From contig NZ_AYOZ01000034.1 of NCBI RefSeq assembly GCF_000508165.1, positions 124,001 through 188,000 of the forward strand: a DNA stretch of 64,000 nt. The letters run 5' to 3'. A program made the position numbers and the translations under genes. Of the stretch, positions 44,690 through 53,386 are shown in pieces. The stretch comes from Marinomonas profundimaris. Lineage in GTDB: Bacteria > Pseudomonadota > Gammaproteobacteria > Pseudomonadales > Marinomonadaceae. How positions within the stretch are numbered: position 1 is the stretch's first letter; each line of letters begins with the position of its first letter. The notes below the pieces were generated by a model that was not told the origin of the DNA, did not search any database, and saw only the letters and a list, made by a program, of their open reading frames with translations.

Positions 44690-44717
44690 CAAAAGCCAAC
44701 TCAATAAGTTGGCTTTT
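44690..44717. terminator. Bidirectional terminator between modF and the DUF4276 gene
   Basis: AAAAGCCAACT and AGTTGGCTTTT form an 11-bp perfect stem with a five-base loop. A near-copy of this hairpin occurs at 49822-49850. Confidence 0.88.
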
Positions 44718-44738
44718 AACGTTTTAATTTCTCATAAT

Positions 44739-45338
44739 CTATTCAACAAGACTCTCTATCTTACATAGCCATTCGTGGAAGCCAAGACACATTTCTCGTA
44801 TTTTAGGGATGCCAATTTCTTCTGCTATATTGGGTCCATGAGTCGTTTTTCTATATTTCGTATGGCTCAACAAACGTTTAGATGGGGCAGTTTCTACAGA
44901 GTTATTAATAGTTTCTGGGTTACCACCAAATTCAGTCAAAACACCCTGACACCATTGCTGAACATCGCTATCATTCAACCCTCTCGCCATAGATTCTGGA
45001 CAAGAAAATAAAAGACCTTCAAATTCATACATTTGAATATATGGAATTAGTTTTGGTTTCACGCCCTCATGAACAGAATCCATTAACCTTTGCTCTAATT
45101 CTTCTTTAGTCTCGCTACCCAACCTTTTTTTGAATCCATAAAAATCATATAGCGTTGTAACAAAATCAAAATTATTGGCAATTTTTTTCAACTCACTTTT
45201 AGCACGCTCAACATTCACATCACCCCCCATTGAGATAGGCGTCATATAAATTCCTTTCGTAGCTAAATACTGCCCTAAAACCATTTTCACAAACCGTTCT
45301 TCCGTGGGGCCTTCGACTGATATCCCTATTCTTACCAT
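44739..45338 (-). CDS. DUF4276 family protein (Toprim-like), partner of adjacent ATPase
   Basis: 199-aa soluble protein. The N-terminal motif GISVEGPTEERFVKMVL (residues 5-21) with Glu9 and Glu13 is typical of DUF4276 and of OLD-family Toprim nucleases. The second motif TTLYDFYGFKKR near residue 60 carries the acidic residue that follows strand 3 of a Toprim fold, and YIQMYEFEGLLF near 98 is conserved in the family. Its start overlaps the ATPase stop by 7 bases. That coupling and the ATPase type suggest an ATPase-nuclease pair similar in plan to PARIS or class 2 OLD systems. Nuclease activity is inferred, not shown. Confidence 0.82.
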   Translation of the reverse strand: MVRIGISVEGPTEERFVKMVLGQYLATKGIYMTPISMGGDVNVERAKSELKKIANNFDFVTTLYDFYGFKKRLGSETKEELEQRLMDSVHEGVKPKLIPYIQMYEFEGLLFSCPESMARGLNDSDVQQWCQGVLTEFGGNPETINNSVETAPSKRLLSHTKYRKTTHGPNIAEEIGIPKIREMCLGFHEWLCKIESLVE

Positions 45339-46456
45339 TCAGGGCGCCCCCCTATAATATTTTTAGACCAAATATCTCCCATAGAATAATCTTCTAACCA
45401 ATCTTTTAGATCAACCTCATCAGCTCGTTTAAAAGTTGATGCTCCTTTTTCCTGATCAACAACAATGAAGTCTTCTTGATTAAACTGGTTAGCAAAGGTG
45501 ACGGACTGAGTTGAGCAGATAACTTGGTTTTCTTTCGCCGTCGCTTTCACAATATCGGCTAGCACCTCTAAAGCTGCTGGGTGCAAACCAAGCTCAGGTT
45601 CATCAAGTATGATAGTTTTAGGCCTCAATAATTTTGGCTGTAAAAACAAAGTAGCCATGCAAATAAAACGCGCTGTGCCATCAGAAAGCTGATTAGCTGA
45701 AAATGGTTCATCATGATCCCTATGAATCCATCTTAACAATACTTTTTCTTCACCTTCACCACCTCTTGGTTCTAAATAAAAACCATGAAAATATGGAGCA
45801 ACCGTTTTTATCGCATCAACAATATCTTGATAACTACTCTGAAAACCCTTCATTTTGGAATTTTTTAAACGATACAGAAAAGAAGCCAAATTGCCTGCAT
45901 TTGAATATAAAAAATCTGAAGCTGACAAGTCTGTAGCCTGTTTAAAAGCGGCGGTAGGACCTGTATCATGAAAATGGTAGACGCGACACTCCTCAAGATA
46001 GCCCCTAGTATAATTTCGCACAGGAGAACTCTTTGCCTCTGCACCAGGAATCAAACCACTTTCACCTTTAGATCCTTTAACTTCATACTTTGTACTAGGT
46101 GATGAGCTTATAGTGCAATATTCTTTAAGAAATATTAGATTGTCATCATTTGATCCATGCTCAAAAATGGCATGATAGCCATTTATATTCGCTTTAACAT
46201 TTATCTCTATTTGTGACGTAGTCTTAGAACCAAAATGGAAAAATGCATTAGCAAAGCCATTTTTTTCGACATAAGTTTGTAATTTCCCTTCAGACAAATT
46301 CCGCAGAAAAGTAAATAAGGAAATAAAATTAGACTTGCCCGAACCATTAGCTCCAATGACAATATTGATTGGCTTCATTTTCAAATCCATCTCTTTGATA
46401 GATTTAAAACCTTTGATAGCAACACGTTCTAAATGTGTGCTCTGGTTATCAGTCAT
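45332..46456 (-). CDS. OLD/SMC-like AAA ATPase of a two-gene defence-type pair
   Basis: 374-aa ATPase of the AAA_21 type. Walker A is GANGSGKS at residues 35-42, the signature-like LSDGTARFICMATLF is near 257, and Walker B IILDEPELGLHPAA is near 285, followed by VICSTQSVTFANQF. The middle (about 80-240) replaces the coiled coil of true SMC proteins with a compact insertion. The start ATG is preceded by GGTGAAG-type sequence. The gene is A+T-richer than flanking genes. It overlaps the DUF4276 gene by 7 bases, so both are made together. Such pairs commonly serve in phage defence; function here is inferred. Confidence 0.88.
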   Translation of the reverse strand: MTDNQSTHLERVAIKGFKSIKEMDLKMKPINIVIGANGSGKSNFISLFTFLRNLSEGKLQTYVEKNGFANAFFHFGSKTTSQIEINVKANINGYHAIFEHGSNDDNLIFLKEYCTISSSPSTKYEVKGSKGESGLIPGAEAKSSPVRNYTRGYLEECRVYHFHDTGPTAAFKQATDLSASDFLYSNAGNLASFLYRLKNSKMKGFQSSYQDIVDAIKTVAPYFHGFYLEPRGGEGEEKVLLRWIHRDHDEPFSANQLSDGTARFICMATLFLQPKLLRPKTIILDEPELGLHPAALEVLADIVKATAKENQVICSTQSVTFANQFNQEDFIVVDQEKGASTFKRADEVDLKDWLEDYSMGDIWSKNIIGGRPEW

Positions 46457-46541
46457 TCTTCACCTACAAACTGCATTCAATATGGGCGACAGTATACCAA
46501 TAGATCATGCCTGAAACGATCCAATTGAGCTCGGTCTAAAA

Positions 46542-46777
46542 TTATAAGTCAGCGATACTGACTAAGATACTTTCTTCATTGACGCGTTCCTTCGCGAGTG
46601 CTAGGAGTTCGATATCTTCCAATTTATCCATTAAGTTTTCATACGCTTCGGCTGGGACACAGTAAAACGCAGGTTCATTACGGTTTAACGCCGCAACGGC
46701 TTTACTATAGGCACTGGCGGCAACCTTCATCAGATTGACTTAATCGCAGCCACATCGAAAAGGATTCTAGAAGTCAT
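46542..46777 (-). pseudogene. Broken Phd/YefM-type antitoxin
   Basis: The open part (ATG at 46728-46730, 62 aa) carries the conserved antitoxin body AALNRNEPAFYCVPAEAYENLMDKLEDIELLALAKER. The N-terminal DNA-binding part is in another frame: from ATG 46775-46777 it reads MTSRILFDVAAIKSI and then hits TGA. An intact family member would have a few more residues (about nine bases) and one more base at the junction. So the gene has a small deletion plus a frameshift. No RelE/ParE-type toxin gene follows. It is a relic of a toxin-antitoxin pair. Confidence 0.75.
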
Positions 46778-46855
46778 TTAACTAGCCGCTTAGTATCTCT
46801 GCATGTCGGAATTCATAAACTTCAAACAATACCACCTCTTATGAGGCTCTAGCTC

Positions 46856-47350
46856 TCAATCCAAATAATACTGCTGAAGAAATTCGAGATGTGGCGCTAA
46901 GGTGAGCGCTTTCGGGCGGATAGATTGAATCTGTGTTTTGACGGTTTCCCATGGTTCGTCGGCTTCGAGCAGTAAAATCGCCGCCATTAGGCCGGTTCGA
47001 CCGCTGCCACCTCGACAATGAATAGCAATGGTTTCTCCCGCCTGTAAGCGTGTTTGCAGCTCCTCTTTGACAACTTCGAACGCGTCGAAGAAAGGCGCCT
47101 GCGGTGCGCAATCGTCTTCGATGGGAAGTTGATACCACGCCATGCCTTGCTGTTGAATTTCGTCACCTAATTCGATCACGCCTAACATGCCTAATTCCGT
47201 ATTCGACAACACACTAATCACGGCGTTTGTGCCTGCGTTTTTCAAGGTGGCTACCGAACTTTTCAGATCATCCTGTTTAGTACCAGGGCAAGGCGTAAAG
47301 ACAAACTGTGCGCCTTGCAGGACGGTTATTGCGTCGTAGGGATGGGACAT
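46856..47350 (-). CDS. Dual-specificity-type (CDKN3-like) protein tyrosine phosphatase
   Basis: 164-aa cytoplasmic phosphatase. The start at 47348-47350 (MSHPYDAITVLQGAQFVFTPCPG) is chosen because GGAACA precedes it. The phosphate-binding loop HCRGGSGRTG lies near residues 110-119 with Cys111 and Arg117. The region TPCPGTKQDDLKSSVATLKNAG and the acidic-loop candidate LPIEDDCAP near 75-83 fit the CDKN3-like bacterial group. All catalytic parts are present. Targets unknown. It lies next to a Stealth protein gene on the same strand, 94 bases upstream of it in transcription order. Confidence 0.88.
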   Translation of the reverse strand: MSHPYDAITVLQGAQFVFTPCPGTKQDDLKSSVATLKNAGTNAVISVLSNTELGMLGVIELGDEIQQQGMAWYQLPIEDDCAPQAPFFDAFEVVKEELQTRLQAGETIAIHCRGGSGRTGLMAAILLLEADEPWETVKTQIQSIRPKALTLAPHLEFLQQYYLD

Positions 47351-47444
47351 GTGTTGTTCCTTTTCAAGCCATGAGTAAATATGCGCCACTTAAGAATAAC
47401 GTTCATCGCGCCATATTCCATCATAGTTGTCAAATAGGTCGCTT

Positions 47445-48503
47445 TTATGACACTGCTTTTTCCAAACCTAGCAATGTTTCCTCTGATGCAGGGCAAAAAT
47501 CCACACTGGTTGTATTGCTAGCACACTCCGAAAATCCGCCAATGGCCTGGGCAATTAATTCCCCAGCGTTTGGGATGATTTCGACCAGTTGAGGGAGATC
47601 GTTAACGCATAAAAATTTGATGTCAGGATCGGTCGCTCTCGTCAGCAGCGCGAGCGTGTCGGCGGGAGGTTGCCCCTTTCCTTGTCCGCTTGAGATATGA
47701 AGGTGGTCATCTTTCAAGCTGATCTTGGCTTCTTTGTCCCGGATACAAGCGTGATTATGCAGGCCCTGCGGGAAAAATTGCGCCAAGTTTCGGAATCTGT
47801 ATTTAATGTTATTGAGAAATTCATTGGGATAAAAAGCAAACAACTCGGCCATTTTTGAGCGCCGAAAAGGGTGCACAACATGGGCAGCAGAAAACAACTC
47901 CGTGGCGGGAAAGCCAACAATTCGAGCCGCATTTATCTGCATAAAACAGTGAAATTTTGCAGGGTCATCTCGTGTTTCGGGACGGTTAAGCAACCCGCTA
48001 TAGTCTGCCCATTCGCCTCGCAAAACAGGCGTCAATCCATCAAAAACATCGGTCGGTTTCAGCGGTGCGGCCAAGAACACATCATCATTAAAATAAATGA
48101 ACCGCTCGCTCAGCCCTTTAATCCGCCACAACATGCTCTCTATCGTCAAAGAGTTAAACGTGGGCAACACCTGCGCGAAGCCCTCAAAGATTTCCGAATG
48201 ATAGACAAGATGCACCTTGTCCCGAATGTGTTCCGAGAGGCTTGATAAATCAGGGCCTTCCTCATCAACCACAACCCAGATTTTGCCTATCCACGGCGCA
48301 TGGTTTTCAATCGATTGAATGCAGTACAAAATTTCATCGTTACACAACCATCGATGAGGGTTTGACGCATTTTCATGCAGTGGCAAAGATTCCATTGCCA
48401 TGTATTTTTGTCGCTTTTGATGGTGTTTCGTCGCATTTCCATCGACCCAAGTGATGACAGCATCAATTGGTTCAAGCTGGAGTTCGGTTGCATTGCTTAA
48501 CAT
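47445..48503 (-). CDS. Stealth-family sugar-phosphate phosphotransferase
   Basis: 352-aa protein with the Stealth conserved regions. CR1 is IDAVITWVDG at residues 13-22, and CR2 runs from RWLCNDEILYCIQSIENHAPWIGKIWVVVDEEGP through LPTFNSLTIESMLWRIKGLSERFIYFNDDVFLA (about 51-145). CR3 is visible near HAAHVVHPFRRSKMAELF-like sequence (about 205-225). Stealth enzymes transfer sugar-1-phosphate units onto glycans, as in capsules, and relate to human GNPTAB. No signal peptide or other polysaccharide gene is adjacent, so the acceptor is unknown. Confidence 0.88.
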   Translation of the reverse strand: MLSNATELQLEPIDAVITWVDGNATKHHQKRQKYMAMESLPLHENASNPHRWLCNDEILYCIQSIENHAPWIGKIWVVVDEEGPDLSSLSEHIRDKVHLVYHSEIFEGFAQVLPTFNSLTIESMLWRIKGLSERFIYFNDDVFLAAPLKPTDVFDGLTPVLRGEWADYSGLLNRPETRDDPAKFHCFMQINAARIVGFPATELFSAAHVVHPFRRSKMAELFAFYPNEFLNNIKYRFRNLAQFFPQGLHNHACIRDKEAKISLKDDHLHISSGQGKGQPPADTLALLTRATDPDIKFLCVNDLPQLVEIIPNAGELIAQAIGGFSECASNTTSVDFCPASEETLLGLEKAVS

Positions 48504-48656
48504 TGATGTATCCGTCTTTCTTGATGAAACATAAAGGTCTATTGAGTGATGGTCATCGTGGTTTCACTGCATTATTCAACGAGCAATTCTGGAGGCACCA
48601 CCATAACCGGTATTTTTTACGACCAAAATGAGAAACAAAGTCAGCACATGCTGTCA

Positions 48657-49265
48657 TTATTTCGACTGAAAATACTGCGCGACCAAGCTTTTTACATGAT
48701 GCCACAATGCCTTGGACCCCGCGACGATCACGGAGCCATAACGTTGCGTCACTTGTTCGTGGCTGACGTTTCCTTCTACCCAGGTTCCGCCGTCTGTCGC
48801 TATGTTATGGATTAAAGGCTGTAGGCGATCCAGTGATTTTGCAAACACCGCGTCGTCCGATTCCGCCGCTTCAAACTCATGCCACAGCGCTTTTAGTTCT
48901 TCGCCCTGAACCGTTGGCAACAAGCCAAAAATGCGTTCGGCGGCGTTGAGTTCTGCTTCTTCTTGAAGCGAGTTTTCTGTGGTTTCGTGAATCGGATGAT
49001 CCCCCGCGTCAATTTCAACGATGTCGTGAATCAACAGCATTTTAATCACTCGATCCACATTAATCGGGTTTTCTGAACGGTCTTTTAGAATCAAAGCGTA
49101 CATGGCCAAATGCCACGAATGCTCGGCAGAGTTTTCTTTTCGAGATTGATCAATGAGTGGCGATTTACGAATCACAGATTTGAGCTGGTCTATTTCACGT
49201 AGAAAATCGAGTTGTTGTTCGATGGCATTTTGATCGGCGGTGTTGTCTTCAAAAAAATCTGGCAT
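48657..49265 (-). CDS. HD-domain hydrolase (YfbR/HDDC2-like)
   Basis: 202-aa metal-dependent phosphohydrolase. Key motifs are ENSAEHSWHLAMYALIL near residues 44-60, the HD pair IHDIVEIDAGDHPIHET near 79-94, and Asp near 145 (SLDRLQPLIHN). This matches the HD_3 group, which includes YfbR 5'-nucleotidases and HDDC2. The likely substrate is a nucleotide monophosphate. The gene stands about 150 bases upstream of the Stealth gene on the same strand; co-transcription is possible. Confidence 0.87.
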   Translation of the reverse strand: MPDFFEDNTADQNAIEQQLDFLREIDQLKSVIRKSPLIDQSRKENSAEHSWHLAMYALILKDRSENPINVDRVIKMLLIHDIVEIDAGDHPIHETTENSLQEEAELNAAERIFGLLPTVQGEELKALWHEFEAAESDDAVFAKSLDRLQPLIHNIATDGGTWVEGNVSHEQVTQRYGSVIVAGSKALWHHVKSLVAQYFQSK

Positions 49266-49426
49266 GTGCGCTCTTACTAAATGGCTATTCGTGTAACGCG
49301 AAGAGTAACTGGAGTAACTTCCATTGGCCAGTCAGTGAAGTGTTCGTTGTGGCAATTTTTTTCTGTTCAAAGTCCATTTCGTCAGCAAGAATAGGCATTA
49401 CTATAATAAATATAAAAGGAGATTGA

Positions 49427-49816
49427 ATGGAATTCATTGAGGTTCTAGCACAACTAAAGAACAAGGGTTATCACGTCAGAAGCAACGAGCGTCGCCAAAA
49501 TATTGCTGTAGGATCATGGAAAACACTGTATCGCCTTAACGTGTGTAAAAATTCGACAGGCCGATTTTGTATTGAAGGCGGATCGAATGCGTCCTTTATT
49601 TCTGGTTTATTAAGCGCCCTTTTCCTGTCTACTTTCCTATTGGGCGGAGGAATACTCAACACGTCATTGTCTAATATTCTCTTTAGTCTGGCCATGTTTG
49701 TCGTCTTGATCATGTATATGCGCTTTATTAATAAGAAGGAGCAAGCCGCCAGAGAAGACATCGATCAAATGTTGTTTGACCTCCAAATAGCAGAATATAA
49801 AACAACAAAATCCTAA
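49427..49816 (+). CDS. Small two-helix membrane protein of unknown function
   Basis: 129-aa protein with a basic N-terminal soluble domain (residues 1-50, with the run KGYHVRSNERRQN), then two membrane helices (about 56-75 and 83-101) and a charged C-terminal helix. AAAGGAG precedes the ATG. The soluble part contains GRFCIEGGSNAS just before the first helix. I recognise no family. It is a single-gene unit with a strong terminator behind it. Confidence 0.7.
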   Translation: MEFIEVLAQLKNKGYHVRSNERRQNIAVGSWKTLYRLNVCKNSTGRFCIEGGSNASFISGLLSALFLSTFLLGGGILNTSLSNILFSLAMFVVLIMYMRFINKKEQAAREDIDQMLFDLQIAEYKTTKS

Positions 49817-49821
49817 GATAA

Positions 49822-49850
49822 AAAAAGCCAACTCAACGAGTTGGCTTTGC
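49822..49850. terminator. Terminator between the small membrane protein gene and dkgB
   Basis: AAAAAGCCAACT and AGTTGGCTTT form an 11-bp stem with a CAACG loop. It serves both convergent genes and nearly copies the hairpin at 44690. Confidence 0.88.
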
Positions 49851-49870
49851 TTTATAAAATATCCATTACA

Positions 49871-50689
49871 TTAACGAGACGCATCCCATTCTGGGGCAAA
49901 ATCAGGGTTGGCTTGTCGGTCATTACAATCCAGCATGGCAATTTGAGCCATTTCTTCGTCGCTTAAGGTGATGTTTATTTTCTCAAGATTAGAAATAAGG
50001 TTGCTGCGCTTAGTGGACGACGGAATGGTGATAATGTCCCGTTGGGCCAACCACTGAATCACCAATTGTGCCGTGCTAACAGCATGCTTCTCGGCGAGAG
50101 CTTTCAGCGTTTTGTCGCTTAATACTTTGCCATAAGCAAACGGCATGTAGCCTGTCACCTTGATACCATTGGCTTGACAGAAGCCTACCAGCTTGTCGTT
50201 TTGTAGATACGGATGCACTTCTATTTGATTGGTGAACATATTCTCTGCGCCAAGGATCCCAATCGCTTGTTGCGTTTGGGCGATGGTAAAATTGGAGACA
50301 CCAATGTCTCGGGCGAGGCCAAGCGCTTTGGCTTTTTTCAATTCGTTTAGATACAACGCCATATCAACGTCATCTTTTGGCGATGGCCAATGGATCAAGA
50401 GTAAATCTACATAATCGGTTTTCAATTTCGTCAGGCTTTCTTTCACGCTGTCGATGAATTTAACGTCGTCAAAATATTCAAACCACACTTTTGTCGTGAT
50501 AAATAATTCGTCTCTTGGGATACCACTGTCTGCAATAGCCTGCCCAACGTCGGCTTCGTTCCCATAAATTTGTGCGGTATCAATGTGGCGATAACCTTCT
50601 TCTAATGCCATTTTGACCGAATCATACGCAACCTGATCCTGTAAACGAAAGGTGCCCATTCCCAAGGTAAATTTACTGTTTTTCATCAT
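49871..50689 (-). CDS. dkgB: Aldo/keto reductase, 2,5-diketo-D-gluconate reductase B type
   Basis: 272-aa NADPH-dependent reductase that follows E. coli DkgB end to end: GMGTFRLQDQVAYDSVKMALEEGYRHIDTAQIYGNEADVGQA at the N-terminus, IHWPSP near residue 99, GVSNFT near 129, and IPSSTKRSNL near 225. The catalytic tetrad Asp, Tyr, Lys and His of the AKR fold is complete (DTAQIY, TKVW, IHWP). It reduces methylglyoxal, diketogluconate and other aldehydes. The MFS gene ends 11 bases upstream, so the two are co-transcribed. Confidence 0.92.
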   Translation of the reverse strand: MMKNSKFTLGMGTFRLQDQVAYDSVKMALEEGYRHIDTAQIYGNEADVGQAIADSGIPRDELFITTKVWFEYFDDVKFIDSVKESLTKLKTDYVDLLLIHWPSPKDDVDMALYLNELKKAKALGLARDIGVSNFTIAQTQQAIGILGAENMFTNQIEVHPYLQNDKLVGFCQANGIKVTGYMPFAYGKVLSDKTLKALAEKHAVSTAQLVIQWLAQRDIITIPSSTKRSNLISNLEKINITLSDEEMAQIAMLDCNDRQANPDFAPEWDASR

Positions 50690-50700
50690 ACTGATCCTAA

Positions 50701-51888
50701 TTAAATGTTGTTGATTGGAGTGACAAAACGCTCTTTTTTATCTAAAAAACCACTTAGGCGCGTTAATGCAAAGGCGAATAATACGATGACCGCACCAACC
50801 CAAGCCGTGTCTATCAGGCGATATTGATCGACAATATGCCCGCCAATCAATGCACCAAGAGCGATACCTACGTTGAACGCTGCGATGTTTAAACCCGATG
50901 CGACGTCGACGGCGTGTGGCGTTTCTCGTTCCGCGATTTGCACCACATAAACCTGCAACCCCGGCACATTGCCAAAGGCAAACGCCCCCCAAAACAAGAC
51001 AGTCACCAAGGCCAACCATGGATAAGGTGCTGTGAAATAAAACACCAACAACACCGCCGCTAACGCCAAGAAAATAGTGGATAAGGCGGCAATGGGTCCA
51101 ACTCGATCCGCCATTTTCCCGCCCCAAATATTGCCAACCGCCACCGAAACGCCGTACACCAACATAATCAAACCGATCGCAGAAGAAGGAAAACCACTGA
51201 CCGTTTCAAGAATAGAAGCAAGGTAGGTAAAAGCGACAAAGGTACCGCCATAGCCTACAGCTGTCATAGCGTAAACCAACAATAGTCGAGGTTTTACCAA
51301 CACTGACATTTGCTTGACCAAGCTCGCACTCGACGATTGTTTAAGATTGTTCGGCACCAAGATAGCGCTGCCGATCATTGCGATTAAGCCCAATGCCGAC
51401 ACCACTAAGAAGGTCGCACGCCAGCCGAAGTGTTGACCGATCCAAGTACCAAGCGGCACGCCCGTGACTAACGCAACGGTTAATCCGGTGAACATCAAGG
51501 CAATCGCGCTGGCTTCTTTTTCTTTTGGTACCAAACGCGTCGCGATGGTCGAACCAATGGAGAAAAACACACCGTGTGCCAAACCCGTTAAAATGCGCGC
51601 CACAATAAGCGAGTTATAACCCGGCGCGGCCCACGCCAGCATATTGCCAAGAATAAACAAGCTCATCAGGCCAATGAGCAACCATTTACGGTTAAACGTT
51701 CCTGTGAGCGCCGTCAGCACTGGCGCGCCAATCGCCACGCCCAATGCGTAAAGACTGACCAATAAACCCGCGCTGGGCAAAGTGACGGATAAGTCGTTCG
51801 CGATGGTTGGGATCAACCCCACAATCACGAACTCTGTTGTTCCAATAGCAAAGGCACTGAGAGTCAGCGCCCAAAGAGCAAGTGGCAT
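50701..51888 (-). CDS. MFS transporter, DHA1 family (AraJ/YdhP-like)
   Basis: 395-aa twelve-helix transporter. The start at the second ATG (51886-51888) fits AGGAG nine bases upstream; an ATG six bases earlier is too close. The N-terminus LALWALTLSAFAIGTTEFVIVGLIPTIANDL is typical of the AraJ/YdhP/NepI group of drug and arabinoside exporters, with the motif RILTGLAHGVFFSIGSTIATRLVP near residue 97. It is followed at once by dkgB and is divergent from a LysR gene, which implies export of an aldehyde-linked or toxic compound. Substrate unknown. Confidence 0.88.
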   Translation of the reverse strand: MPLALWALTLSAFAIGTTEFVIVGLIPTIANDLSVTLPSAGLLVSLYALGVAIGAPVLTALTGTFNRKWLLIGLMSLFILGNMLAWAAPGYNSLIVARILTGLAHGVFFSIGSTIATRLVPKEKEASAIALMFTGLTVALVTGVPLGTWIGQHFGWRATFLVVSALGLIAMIGSAILVPNNLKQSSSASLVKQMSVLVKPRLLLVYAMTAVGYGGTFVAFTYLASILETVSGFPSSAIGLIMLVYGVSVAVGNIWGGKMADRVGPIAALSTIFLALAAVLLVFYFTAPYPWLALVTVLFWGAFAFGNVPGLQVYVVQIAERETPHAVDVASGLNIAAFNVGIALGALIGGHIVDQYRLIDTAWVGAVIVLFAFALTRLSGFLDKKERFVTPINNI

Positions 51889-52074
51889 AATCATGCACTC
51901 CTAAGTTGAAGAAACATTCCATTAAAGAAAATGATCTTTAAAAGAGAAATCTCAAGTTGTGTTGGAGTGAAGTATGAAGCTTGCTAATATTTACAAAAAC
52001 AGCATAAGTAACAAATCACTTTATCGAAATTTGCAACAATATAAGCTAGCAATAATAACAAACAGGGAGCACCA

Positions 52075-52965
52075 ATGAATGGCATTCGATCTAAAACAGA
52101 AGACTTAGAAATACTCTTGGCGGTGGCAGATCATGGCGGCTTTTCGGCGGCCGCGAATGCTTTAGACATTCAAGTGGCAAAAGTCTCCCGCGCGGTGGCC
52201 CGTTTGGAGCAAGAACATGCTTGCAGCCTGTTCACCCGAACCACTCGAAAAGTCAGTCTGACACAAGAAGGTGAGCGATTTATTAACGCCATTCGTCATG
52301 CAATGGAACAGATTGCGGTCGCCGAATTTGCGTTAACGGAGCAAAAAACGCGACCTAGCGGTCGATTACGCGTGGATGCTGCTAGCCCTTTTGTACTTCA
52401 TCAATTAGTGCCTTTGGTTAAACCGTTTAGAGCAGCGTACCCAGACATCGAACTTGAATTAGTGTCGAATGAAAGCTTTACTGATTTAATCGAAAAACGC
52501 ACGGATCTCGCGATTCGGATTGGAGAATTAACAGACTCTGGCTTACACGCTAGTTTGTTAGGTCGAAGCCCACTTCACTTGGTAGCCTCACCAGACTATC
52601 TAAAGGCATTCGGCACACCGAATACCTTAGAAGAATTAACTCGACACGATATTATTGGCTTCTCCGATATCGCCAATCTAAACAAGCTCCCGACGACGCC
52701 ACCAATCAGTTTGCCGATCCACATAAAAGCCAGCAGCGGCGAAACGGTTCGCCAATTATGTTTAGCGGGGAACGGCATTGCGTTGCTTTCTCACTTCATG
52801 GTGAGTGAAGACATCATAACAGGACGCTTGGTCAGCCTACTGGCTGAATCCATACAAACACCAAACCCAAGAGAACAAGTTAATGCGGTGTACTACAAAC
52901 ACACTCAATTAGCGTCGCGTATTGACGCATTTTTGAACTTTATAAAAACGCGTCTAGACTTATAA
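52075..52965 (+). CDS. LysR-family regulator of the MFS-dkgB unit
   Basis: 296-aa regulator with the HTH run LEILLAVADHGGFSAAANALDIQVAKVSRAVARLEQEH and wing LFTRTTRKVSLTQEG at residues 10-65, then a LysR effector domain. GGGAGC precedes the ATG. It is divergent from the MFS-dkgB pair over about 185 bases, the usual place for the regulated promoter. Effector unknown, likely an electrophile or sugar derivative that the pair removes. Confidence 0.9.
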   Translation: MNGIRSKTEDLEILLAVADHGGFSAAANALDIQVAKVSRAVARLEQEHACSLFTRTTRKVSLTQEGERFINAIRHAMEQIAVAEFALTEQKTRPSGRLRVDAASPFVLHQLVPLVKPFRAAYPDIELELVSNESFTDLIEKRTDLAIRIGELTDSGLHASLLGRSPLHLVASPDYLKAFGTPNTLEELTRHDIIGFSDIANLNKLPTTPPISLPIHIKASSGETVRQLCLAGNGIALLSHFMVSEDIITGRLVSLLAESIQTPNPREQVNAVYYKHTQLASRIDAFLNFIKTRLDL

Positions 52966-52999
52966 AGGAAGAAAGGAAGAAAGAAAGAAAGGAAGAAAT
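52966..52999. repeat. GGAAGAAA simple-sequence tract
   Basis: About four imperfect units of GGAAGAAA/GAAA lie directly after the LysR stop. The tract is short and intergenic; such tracts can vary in length by slippage. No gene start is placed to be affected within 130 bases. Confidence 0.75.
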
Positions 53000-53132
53000 G
53001 AATTCATACAAATAAACACAATTCCAATATAGCGGCCGACTTTGGGATGCACTTACTTACAGTTTTTGCATTGTTTATATTATAATCAGGGGTAATAATT
53101 GATTGTAGAATTATGTTTTCAGGAGAAATAGA

Positions 53133-53354
53133 ATGACCAAAAACTTACACCCAATTGATCGTGTAGCACGAGGCCTAATCGGCGTGGCTATTATTGGTTT
53201 TCTGTCTTTGAATTACAGCCAGGGCTACCTTGAAGAGCCTGTATTAATTGTATTATTAGGTATTTTTGGAGTGCTAAACCTAATATCTTTAGCGACCAGC
53301 TGGTGTCCCGTTTATCATTTCGCTGGTATTAATACTCGTAAAAAAAATCAATAG
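53133..53354 (+). CDS. DUF2892 (YgaP-like transmembrane) protein
   Basis: 73-aa inner-membrane protein with two helices (about 10-27 and 36-53). Family pattern: NLHPIDRVARGLIGVAIIG at the start and WCPVYHFAGINT near the end, as in the membrane half of YgaP. It lacks a rhodanese domain. CAGGAG lies eight bases upstream of the ATG. The conserved Cys in the WCP motif hints at sulfur chemistry, but stand-alone DUF2892 proteins have no assigned role. A c-di-GMP gene starts 32 bases after it and may share its transcript. Confidence 0.85.
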   Translation: MTKNLHPIDRVARGLIGVAIIGFLSLNYSQGYLEEPVLIVLLGIFGVLNLISLATSWCPVYHFAGINTRKKNQ

Positions 53355-53386
53355 ACTGCTGATTTACGCTTTAACGCAAGGAATTT

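Noticed and set aside
44690-49850. Two near-identical hairpins (44690 and 49822) as borders of a mobile element
   Set aside because: Both are ordinary terminators placed between convergent genes, and no target-site duplication or transposase is present.
52966-52999. CRISPR-like short repeat
   Set aside because: GGAAGAAA units are contiguous and lack spacers; it is a simple-sequence tract.
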